Below are positions 1 to 5,279 of a stretch of 16,597 bases of DNA, piece after piece. The stretch is from Bacilli bacterium (lineage in GTDB: Bacteria; Bacillota_I; Bacilli_A; Izemoplasmatales; Hujiaoplasmataceae): contig JAGYMP010000171.1 of the NCBI GenBank assembly GCA_018400565.1, forward strand, positions 1 through 16,597. The letters are read 5' to 3'. The position numbers and the translations under genes are program-made. The notes beneath the pieces were generated by a model, which saw only the letters and a list, made by a program, of their open reading frames with translations, did not search any database and was not told the origin of the DNA. Numbering within the stretch: the stretch's first letter is position 1; each line of letters starts with the position of its first letter.

Positions 1-30
1 CATGAACTCAGAGTATGTGCATAAGCCCAT

Positions 31-61
31 AAAAAAATAGCTGCCGGGCAGCTATTTTTTT
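31..61 (-). terminator. Intrinsic terminator after the NYN gene
   Basis: A hairpin with stem 37-44 against 48-55 (core TAGCTGC/GCAGCTA), extended by A-T pairs, is followed on the minus strand by a run of T (the A run at 31-37). It lies about 10 bases past the stop codon at 70. The A and T flanks are symmetrical, so it could also stop plus-strand transcription. Confidence 0.88.
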
Positions 62-69
62 AATCATTG

Positions 70-834
70 TTATTTGTTGCGGATGTATATAACGGTGTTT
101 TGTTTTTTGACCTCAAAATCTTTCATCTTTTGGAAGAATGCGAGTGGCCGGATGTTCTGTCCGTAATTACGCGGATGAAATCCGGGAAACTTCTTTTGCA
201 GAAGCTGGGCGATCAAACTCCAATAAGCCCAGCCGTCATCTTCAAGGTTGCTGTTAATGATATTTTTCAGTTCACTTTTTACGCGGTTCAACGGGGTAAT
301 TGAACTTTCATTCTTTTGATTGACGGTTGCTTTTTTGCCGTTGGTTTTGGTTTTCTTCTTTTTGTTTTCCTCTTCTTCTTCCGCAGCAAGCATTTTATCC
401 AAATAAGAAAACGTCTCACATGAGTTCACCAGTGCAATGGGGGTCTTGCTTTCACCCATACCGAAAACGAACATGTTATCTTCCCTGAGCCTGGTCACCA
501 ACTTCGTGAAATCACTGTCGCTTGAAACAATGCAGAAACTGTTGACTTTGTTTGTGTACAAAATATCCATGGCATCGATGATCAATGTGAAATCCGAGAT
601 ATTTTTTCCGGATGTGTAAGCATATTGTTGGACGGGGGTCAATCCGAACTCATTGATTTTATCTTTCCACGGATTGAGCTGGGGAGTCGTCCAATCCCCA
701 TAAACCCTACGATAATTGATTTTTCCATATTTATTGGCTTCATCGATGATGATTTCAATATATTTTGGAGAAATATTCTCTGCATCAATCAACAGAGCGA
801 TATTTTTACTTCCTATTTCCATTTTTTCTTCCAT
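70..834 (-). CDS. NYN-domain (LabA/DUF88-like) protein with C-terminal OST-HTH/LOTUS-like domain
   Basis: A 254-residue protein, probably a cytoplasmic metal-dependent RNA nuclease or RNA-binding factor. Residues 11-146 form a NYN (PIN-like) domain: the LLIDAEN motif gives D17, a second acidic cluster lies at D81 and D87, and SSDSDF gives D106 and D108, the usual acidic metal-binding set. Residues 150-175 are a Glu- then Lys-rich low-complexity linker. Residues 183-254 look like an OST-HTH/LOTUS-type winged helix (the GWAYWS and HPRNYG segments), the usual partner domain of bacterial NYN proteins and known in that family to bind RNA. The start at 834 is chosen because GAGGAG sits 7 bases upstream; the frame stays open to 867, but that ATG lies upstream of the predicted transcription start. 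The gene is monocistronic, with its own promoter and terminator. The target is unknown. Confidence 0.88.
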   Translation of the reverse strand: MEEKMEIGSKNIALLIDAENISPKYIEIIIDEANKYGKINYRRVYGDWTTPQLNPWKDKINEFGLTPVQQYAYTSGKNISDFTLIIDAMDILYTNKVNSFCIVSSDSDFTKLVTRLREDNMFVFGMGESKTPIALVNSCETFSYLDKMLAAEEEEENKKKKTKTNGKKATVNQKNESSITPLNRVKSELKNIINSNLEDDGWAYWSLIAQLLQKKFPGFHPRNYGQNIRPLAFFQKMKDFEVKKQNTVIYIRNK

Positions 835-853
835 GTTTTCACTCCTCACATGT

Positions 854-881
854 ATTATAACATGCACGAATGGGAAATCAA
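854..881 (-). promoter_or_regulatory. Promoter of the NYN gene
   Basis: Minus-strand -10 TATAAT at 859-854 and a -35-like TTGATT at 881-876 are separated by 16 bases. They lie just upstream of the GAGGAG ribosome binding site for the ATG at 834. Confidence 0.7.
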
Positions 882-913
882 ACGCTTATTCATTTTTTCA
901 TTTATATGATGAC

Positions 914-947
914 ATCAAAAAAACAAGCCCGTTTTTCCGGGCTCGTC
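914..947 (-). terminator. Intrinsic terminator after the hydroxyacid dehydrogenase gene
   Basis: A GC-rich stem, 923-931 against 938-946, with one mismatch (core GCCCG/CGGGC) and a 6-base loop, is followed on the minus strand by a run of T (A at 917-923). It begins a few bases after the stop codon at 950. Confidence 0.88.
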
Positions 948-949
948 TT

Positions 950-1873
950 TTATTGTCCAATGCGATACAACAAGGGGTGATCGTTTAGATAGCGATTTAA
1001 ATTATCCATGACGAGTTTCGTCAATCGTTTTTTCATGTATGGACTCGATGAAGCGTTGTGCGGTGTGATGAACGCGTTGTCCAACGACCATAAAGGATGA
1101 TCTTTCGGGAGAGGTTCAGGTGATGTCACATCTAAGCCAGCACCTCGTATCTTGTGATTCACAAGTGCTTCATAAAGGGCTTTTTGGTCGATGATATCTC
1201 CCCGTGCAACATTGATCAACAAGGCATCGTCCTTCATTATGGCTATGCGCCGGTCATTGATGAGATGATGTGTTTTTTTCGTCAACGGCAAAGCCACTAT
1301 GACATAATCGCTTTTCTTAAGCAAGTCCTGCAAACCGGCTTCCTTGGTGACGATGTCGTCAAAATTCGGCAATGATTGATTTTTGCGCCGATATCCAATA
1401 ATGTGAACATCAAAAGGTTTGAATCGCTTAGCGATTTCTCTGCCAATCGAACCGCACCCGAGGATCCCAATCGTCGAGTGAGTGATTTCGTGTTCTTCGC
1501 GAATCGGATCCCACTCCCCTTTGTCCATGCTACTAAGATAATGTTTGACGTTACGATTGAAAAAAAGCATCTTCGTCAACACGTCTTCCGCAATGGATGT
1601 CGAGAAAATGTTTTGTGCGTTTGTGAACACAATCGACTTTCGATTAAAGTCACCGAAATCAAAATCATCATACCCTGCCATCAAAAACTGGATCCATTTC
1701 AAACGTTTAAATGCAGAAGCATCCTTGTCCTGGAAAAAACGGGGCATGATGATACCAATGTCAATATCCTCGATATGACTGTCTCCCGTCACGAATTGCA
1801 TGTCGGGAAACATTTTCTCCAGGCGCTTCACATTGTCATCACCGAGCACGCGTTTGTCGAGATATACTTTCAT
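950..1873 (-). CDS. D-isomer-specific 2-hydroxyacid dehydrogenase (hydroxypyruvate/glyoxylate reductase-like)
   Basis: A 307-residue cytoplasmic NAD(P)-dependent oxidoreductase that would interconvert a 2-oxoacid and a D-2-hydroxyacid. The Rossmann motif GxGxxG is at G139-G141-G144. The catalytic triad is visible: R224 (VARGD), E253 (SPEPLP) and H272 (TPHNAS). After the second Rossmann strand the sequence reads YRRKN (R162, R163) where NAD-specific members usually have an acidic residue, which suggests NADP(H) and a GhrA-like reductase; this is inference. The substrate cannot be fixed from sequence; hydroxypyruvate, glyoxylate or phenylpyruvate are all possible. The start at 1873 has GGGAGG about 9 bases upstream. 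The gene is flanked by terminators on both sides, so it is a single-gene unit. Confidence 0.92.
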   Translation of the reverse strand: MKVYLDKRVLGDDNVKRLEKMFPDMQFVTGDSHIEDIDIGIIMPRFFQDKDASAFKRLKWIQFLMAGYDDFDFGDFNRKSIVFTNAQNIFSTSIAEDVLTKMLFFNRNVKHYLSSMDKGEWDPIREEHEITHSTIGILGCGSIGREIAKRFKPFDVHIIGYRRKNQSLPNFDDIVTKEAGLQDLLKKSDYVIVALPLTKKTHHLINDRRIAIMKDDALLINVARGDIIDQKALYEALVNHKIRGAGLDVTSPEPLPKDHPLWSLDNAFITPHNASSSPYMKKRLTKLVMDNLNRYLNDHPLLYRIGQ

Positions 1874-1915
1874 AGTAATTTCCTCCCGGGATGTTTTTTG
1901 TCATTTGTTGTTTAT

Positions 1916-1921
1916 ATTATA
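1916..1921 (-). promoter_or_regulatory. Probable -10 box for the hydroxyacid dehydrogenase gene
   Basis: A perfect TATAAT reads on the minus strand at 1921-1916, about 43 bases before the start codon and just past the L25 terminator. No good -35 is visible (TTTCGG at 1946-1941, with 19 bases of spacing, is poor). Confidence 0.5.
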
Positions 1922-1955
1922 TCATGAACCGCCGGTTATGCCGAAACAAGCGCAT

Positions 1956-1988
1956 ATAAAAAAGACAGGGATTCTCATCCCTGTCTCT
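1956..1988 (-). terminator. Intrinsic terminator after the L25 gene
   Basis: A perfect 9-bp stem AGACAGGGA/TCCCTGTCT (1963-1971 against 1978-1986) with a 6-base loop is followed on the minus strand by TTTTTT. It starts 13 bases after the stop codon at 1999. Confidence 0.92.
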
Positions 1989-1998
1989 TTGTTGGTTA

Positions 1999-2649
1999 TT
2001 ACTCTTCGTCTTCTTCGTCCGATGATTCTTCGTCTTCTTCTTCTTCGGATTTTTGTTTGATGGCTTCGACTTCCATGTCTTCGATTTCCTCTTCCGTTGA
2101 CGGTTCGAGTTCTTCTTCATCATATTCGCTTTCAAGCACATTGATGACCATCTTATCAGCATCATCCACAACTTTGATGCCTTCTGGCAATTTCAAATCT
2201 TTGACATGAATGGAATCGCCGATTTCCATACCGGAAACATCGACTTCAATGTTTGAAACACCTTTACCGACTTCATATTCGACTGCGATCGTATCGGAAA
2301 CGGTCTGGACGACAATACCTTGACGTTCGATGCCTTCTCTGCCGATGACGTGAACTGGCAGATTGGCTTCGATGGTATCGCCTTCAGAAACTTTTTGCAT
2401 TTCGACATTCAAGAAATGATTGCGATTGATAACATCGGTCTGAATGCCGCGAATACGTGCCATATGTTTCTTTCTTCCCAATTTAACTTCAAATGTTTTG
2501 GTTTTACCATTTTCCTTATACAAATCACGAAGATCTTTTTCGTCAATTTGAATGGAAACTGGTTTGATGGACTTTCCGAATAAAACGCCGGGAACCTTCT
2601 CTTCGGTTCGGACATCTTTCAACGATTTCGTCCGTTTTTCTATTTTCAT
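1999..2649 (-). CDS. rplY: 50S ribosomal protein L25/general stress protein Ctc, with long acidic tail
   Basis: A 216-residue protein of the L25/TL5/Ctc family, which binds 5S rRNA on the large subunit. Residues 1-88 match the 5S rRNA-binding beta-barrel (VPGVLFGKSIKPVSI and the HMARIRGIQ stretch), and residues 95-172 the C-terminal TL5-type beta domain (DVSGMEIGDSIHVKDL). The last 44 residues (173-216) are a disordered acidic tail with 27 Asp/Glu, encoded by GAA/GAG-rich low-complexity DNA at about 2000-2130. The start at 2649 is set by AAAGGAG 8 bases upstream; the longer open frame to 2763 runs through the promoter and lacks family similarity. In Bacillus the homologue ctc is a stress gene, but the promoter seen here looks sigma-A-like. 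Confidence 0.93.
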   Translation of the reverse strand: MKIEKRTKSLKDVRTEEKVPGVLFGKSIKPVSIQIDEKDLRDLYKENGKTKTFEVKLGRKKHMARIRGIQTDVINRNHFLNVEMQKVSEGDTIEANLPVHVIGREGIERQGIVVQTVSDTIAVEYEVGKGVSNIEVDVSGMEIGDSIHVKDLKLPEGIKVVDDADKMVINVLESEYDEEELEPSTEEEIEDMEVEAIKQKSEEEEDEESSDEEDEE

Positions 2650-2691
2650 GACGAGACTCCTTTCTTTTGGTATATTCACATTTTCCATATC

Positions 2692-2700
2692 ATTATAACA
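2692..2700 (-). promoter_or_regulatory. Extended -10 promoter of the L25 gene
   Basis: TGTTATAAT (extended -10) reads on the minus strand at 2700-2692, with no clear -35. No terminator is seen between the upstream ATPase gene (stop 2779) and this site, so L25 could also receive read-through transcription. Confidence 0.6.
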
Positions 2701-2778
2701 CATTATGAGCCGTTTGGCCATTTTTTTGAAGGAGTCAAGCGATTTTTTTAAGCATTCCTGCATATGGGACGAAATAAT

Positions 2779-3645
2779 TCAGCCGTTCTGCATGCGTATG
2801 GCCAACCGTTGATAAACTTGCGTGACTGCATCCTTTGCCGGCGATGGGTAATCGATGATGCTTTTCCCTTGATTTTGTGCATGTATAACGTTATCGTCAT
2901 ATGGAATTTCTCCGAGGCATTCCAAGCCTTTGTCTTGAGCAAATGTCTTGATTTTTTCAGTCATCTCAGGATGGATATCCGCTTTGTTGATGCATATGTC
3001 TGTCTTAACCCCGAAATGATCGGCTGTCTCGATAATCCGTTCCATGTCATGGATCGCAAAAACACTTGGTTCAGTGACGATCAAAACGCGATCGACCCCG
3101 GACATTGATGCAATCACGGGACAACCGATTCCGGGCGAACCATCTAAAATTGCCCACTCTGTGTCTTCGGAGGACGCATTTTTCATGTTGTTTTTGACTT
3201 CTGTTACCAGAAGGCCCGTATTCCCCGCGCCGATGGATAATTCTGCGGTCGCAAACACATGATCGTTTTGATAAGTTATCGTTTTTCCCGAAACAAAGTC
3301 ATGCATCTCAATCGCATCCACAGGACAGACAGCCACACAGAGTTCACATCCCTCACAGATTGTTTCATTAACTTTATAGACGTCACCGGATTCAATGGCA
3401 TTAAACGCACAATGTTGGACACAAAGGCCACACCCAATGCACTTGTCGGGATTGATACGGGCTTTTTTCAATCCATAAAAATCATTGACTTCAGGCTTAT
3501 CTTTCTGATGATTGAGTAAATGGAGATTCGGTGCATCCACATCACAATCAGCATATGCCTTTGTCTTGGACAAACGAATCAACGCCGAGGCCACTGTCGT
3601 CTTTCCGGTGCCACCTTTACCGCTTAAAATCACAAGTTGTTTCAT
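2779..3645 (-). CDS. MinD-superfamily ATPase with inserted 2[4Fe-4S] ferredoxin domain (ORP-cluster type)
   Basis: A 288-residue cytoplasmic P-loop ATPase of the MinD/Mrp/Nbp35 superfamily. The deviant Walker A motif SGKGGTGKTT is at residues 8-17. A ferredoxin-like insert follows with two complete cysteine motifs: C69, C72, C75, C79 and C97, C100, C103, C107, predicted to bind two [4Fe-4S] clusters. The switch region DGSPGIGCP lies beyond it. Family members pair with a second copy and with a NifX-like small protein; in Desulfovibrio such proteins belong to the ORP complex. The start ATG overlaps the stop of the upstream ATPase gene as ATGA (3645-3642), implying translational coupling and probably a heteromer. 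The exact reaction is unknown; Fe-S or metal-cluster handling, or a role at the cell-division site, are the published ideas for relatives. Confidence 0.88.
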   Translation of the reverse strand: MKQLVILSGKGGTGKTTVASALIRLSKTKAYADCDVDAPNLHLLNHQKDKPEVNDFYGLKKARINPDKCIGCGLCVQHCAFNAIESGDVYKVNETICEGCELCVAVCPVDAIEMHDFVSGKTITYQNDHVFATAELSIGAGNTGLLVTEVKNNMKNASSEDTEWAILDGSPGIGCPVIASMSGVDRVLIVTEPSVFAIHDMERIIETADHFGVKTDICINKADIHPEMTEKIKTFAQDKGLECLGEIPYDDNVIHAQNQGKSIIDYPSPAKDAVTQVYQRLAIRMQNG

Positions 3646-4502
3646 AACGTCAATTCCTCTCGAATCGTTTCTGACAAATCAACGAAAATCTGTCGGATCT
3701 TCTTATCCACGTCAGCCACAATGATGCCCTGGGCATTCATCTTTGCGATCGTCCGATCATAAGGAATCTTTGCGATGACGGGAAGTTTTTCTTGTTTTGC
3801 GTAATCGGAAACCGGATTGTCTTCATCGGTGTATTTGTTGATGAGGATACCATAAGAAACATCCAAATAATCCAATAATTTGATCGTCATCTTCATGTTA
3901 TGCAAACCAAACAGTGACGGCTCGGCAACCAGAATCGCATAATCAGTGTCTCTCATGGCCTCAATCACGGCACATCCGATGCCGGGTGGTGAATCAACGA
4001 TTGCGAGTGATTCCCCGGAGGTCTTGATTTTTTCATTCAACCGTTCAACAATCGGAACCCCCGATTCTTTTCCCGGTTTCATCTCGCCCCACATGATGCG
4101 GGGATTATTCCTTGTCTCTTTTATTTCACCGACCGATATGTATTTTTTTGAAAGCGCATCATTCGGACATGCATAAATACAGGCCCCGCAAGAATGACAA
4201 AGATCGTCAAAAATCATCAGTTCATCGTCAATGAATGCCATCGCGTTAAATTTACAGGCGTTGACACAGGCTTGTGTCCCGTCGCATTTTTTCTCATTCA
4301 GTTTTGGAACGAAAATCGTCACATCTTCGCTTTCGGCATCTTCGATATCGAAATAGAAAAACCCGTTTGGTTCTTCAATATCCGTGTCAACATACAAAGC
4401 ATCGGTCATCACGGCGAAAAGGTTGACGGAAACAAATGTCTTTCCGGTTCCTCCTTTGCCGCTCAAGACCGATACTTTTCGTTTGGGTTTTTGTTCGCTC
4501 AT
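3642..4502 (-). CDS. MinD-superfamily ATPase with atypical ferredoxin domain (one Cys missing)
   Basis: A 286-residue paralogue of the downstream ATPase. The deviant Walker A motif SGKGGTGKT is at residues 14-22, and the DSPPGIGC switch motif matches its partner. The ferredoxin insert is incomplete: the first motif has C73, C79 and C83, but the position of the second cysteine is T76, while the second motif is intact (C102, C105, C108, C112). In ferredoxins this loss is typical of 7Fe proteins with a [3Fe-4S] cluster, so a mixed 3Fe/4Fe content is predicted. The start ATG overlaps the NifX-like gene's TGA (ATGA, 4502-4499), and the stop overlaps the next ATPase start in the same way. The two ATPases very likely act together in one complex. 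Confidence 0.87.
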   Translation of the reverse strand: MSEQKPKRKVSVLSGKGGTGKTFVSVNLFAVMTDALYVDTDIEEPNGFFYFDIEDAESEDVTIFVPKLNEKKCDGTQACVNACKFNAMAFIDDELMIFDDLCHSCGACIYACPNDALSKKYISVGEIKETRNNPRIMWGEMKPGKESGVPIVERLNEKIKTSGESLAIVDSPPGIGCAVIEAMRDTDYAILVAEPSLFGLHNMKMTIKLLDYLDVSYGILINKYTDEDNPVSDYAKQEKLPVIAKIPYDRTIAKMNAQGIIVADVDKKIRQIFVDLSETIREELTL

Positions 4503-4819
4503 TGTTTGTCTTCCAAAAACGTTTCGATATTTTCAATGCAAGAACCGTCGATGGGATTGCTCACTGTGATGTTCGCCGCATCGATGACTTGCTTTGCTTT
4601 TGTGCCGATGCGATAGGCAATCACATGATTGACATCATGATTCCTCAACAATTCAACTGCTTTGACCCCCACACCGCTTTGTCCTTTGGCATAAGGATTG
4701 TCCAAAACATGAAAGGTTTCGTTTTCAGAATCATAAACGCCGAAATAAGACGCTCTCGCAAATGACTGTGATAAAAATGATTTTCTGGTACTTTTTTCAA
4801 TGGGTACAGCGATAATCAT
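4499..4819 (-). CDS. NifX/NifB-like (dinitrogenase FeMo-cofactor biosynthesis fold, MTH1175/ORP-like) protein
   Basis: A 106-residue single-domain protein of the Nitro_FeMo-Co family (RNase H-like fold; NifX, NafY, orange protein, MTH1175). The match is the N-terminal strand MIIAVPIE, the SFARASYFGVYD segment (normally HFGRAxxF), and the GxGxKAVELL...VIAYRIGTKA core. The His-Gly usually found before the Arg is here Phe-Ala, and the only cysteine is C94, so the metal ligands of better-known members are not clearly kept. No nif genes are nearby, so a nitrogenase role is unlikely. The start ATG at 4819 is chosen because AGGAGG is 8 bases upstream; a TTG at 4825 would be only 2 bases from it. The gene is coupled to the downstream ATPase by ATGA. 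Confidence 0.85.
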   Translation of the reverse strand: MIIAVPIEKSTRKSFLSQSFARASYFGVYDSENETFHVLDNPYAKGQSGVGVKAVELLRNHDVNHVIAYRIGTKAKQVIDAANITVSNPIDGSCIENIETFLEDKQ

Positions 4820-4847
4820 TTCCAAATCCTCCTGAATGATGTATGAT

Positions 4848-5162
4848 TTATTCGTCTTCTTTTTTTAATTCGGCTTTAACTGCGGCCAATTCATCTTCCA
4901 AAAATGCTTGTTGATCCTCCAACACTTTTTTTCTGTCAACATTATCATATGCAGCTTCTGTGTCATTGACGGCACGCCCAAAACCAAAACCCGGACCAAA
5001 TCCTCGTCTTGCATTGCGTCCAAATCCTCGTCCTCCGCCGCGGCGGTAACCATAAAAACCAGGTCGTGCTTGGCCGACAGATTTGTTATCATTGCATCGG
5101 CCCATGCCACGACCCGTCATCGGACCTTGACCCATGGGACCACTTCGATCATATCCTGGCAT
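4848..5162 (-). CDS. DUF5320-like Gly/Arg/Met-rich small protein
   Basis: A 104-residue protein of unknown function and the first gene of the ORP-like operon. It opens with the DUF5320-type signature MPGYDRSGPMGQGPMTGRGM, then GRC with the single cysteine C23. A Gly/Arg/Phe-rich stretch at residues 35-63 is probably disordered, and residues 74-104 form a charged helix likely to be a coiled coil (LEDQQAFLEDELAAVKAELKK). Proteins of this type are usually found beside NifX-like and MinD/ferredoxin genes, as here. The start at 5162 has GGAGGTG 8 bases upstream; the open frame to 5219 crosses the promoter and is rejected. The gap to the NifX-like gene is 28 bases. A scaffold or metal-cluster carrier role is conceivable but not shown. 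Confidence 0.82.
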   Translation of the reverse strand: MPGYDRSGPMGQGPMTGRGMGRCNDNKSVGQARPGFYGYRRGGGRGFGRNARRGFGPGFGFGRAVNDTEAAYDNVDRKKVLEDQQAFLEDELAAVKAELKKEDE

Positions 5163-5198
5163 CTTTTCACCTCCATGTTTCCTTATCTTTGCATATAT

Positions 5199-5226
5199 AT
5201 TATAACACCTTATGGGCATATGTCAA
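5199..5226 (-). promoter_or_regulatory. Near-perfect sigma-A promoter of the ORP-like operon
   Basis: On the minus strand a consensus -35 TTGACA (5226-5221) and a consensus -10 TATAAT (5204-5199), preceded by TGT (extended -10), are separated by 16 bases. This is the strongest promoter in the window, 37 bases before the DUF5320 start. It suggests high, largely constitutive expression unless repressed. Confidence 0.88.
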
Positions 5227-5247
5227 TAATAATGCTTATTTTCATAT

Positions 5248-5279
5248 AAAAAGAAAAAGGAAGATTAACCTTCCTTTTC
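5248..5279 (-). terminator. Intrinsic terminator of the PAS-GGDEF-HD-GYP gene
   Basis: An AAAAGGAAG/CTTCCTTTT stem (5270-5278 against 5255-5263) with a 6-base loop is followed by more T on the minus strand. The gene's TAA stop (5267-5265) lies in the loop, so the hairpin overlaps the end of the coding sequence. Confidence 0.82.

Noticed and set aside
1376..1927. Long plus-strand open frame (183 codons)
   Set aside because: It lies wholly antisense to the clearly recognisable hydroxyacid dehydrogenase and its promoter, has no ribosome binding site and no family-like motif.
2000..2130. Tandem-looking TTC/GTC-rich repeat
   Set aside because: It is low-complexity coding DNA for the acidic L25 tail, without a fixed repeat unit; there is no CRISPR-like spacing here or elsewhere in the window.
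2650..2763. N-terminal extension of the L25 frame
   Set aside because: It crosses the extended -10 promoter at 2692-2700, and the AAAGGAG site fits the ATG at 2649.
4194..4616. Plus-strand open frame (140 codons)
   Set aside because: It is antisense to the ferredoxin-ATPase and NifX-like genes, which carry strong motifs; the frame is an antisense shadow of biased codon use.
4499..4819. Nitrogenase cofactor gene
   Set aside because: The NifX-like fold is widespread outside nitrogen fixation, no nif genes are present, and the context is the ORP-type ATPase cluster.
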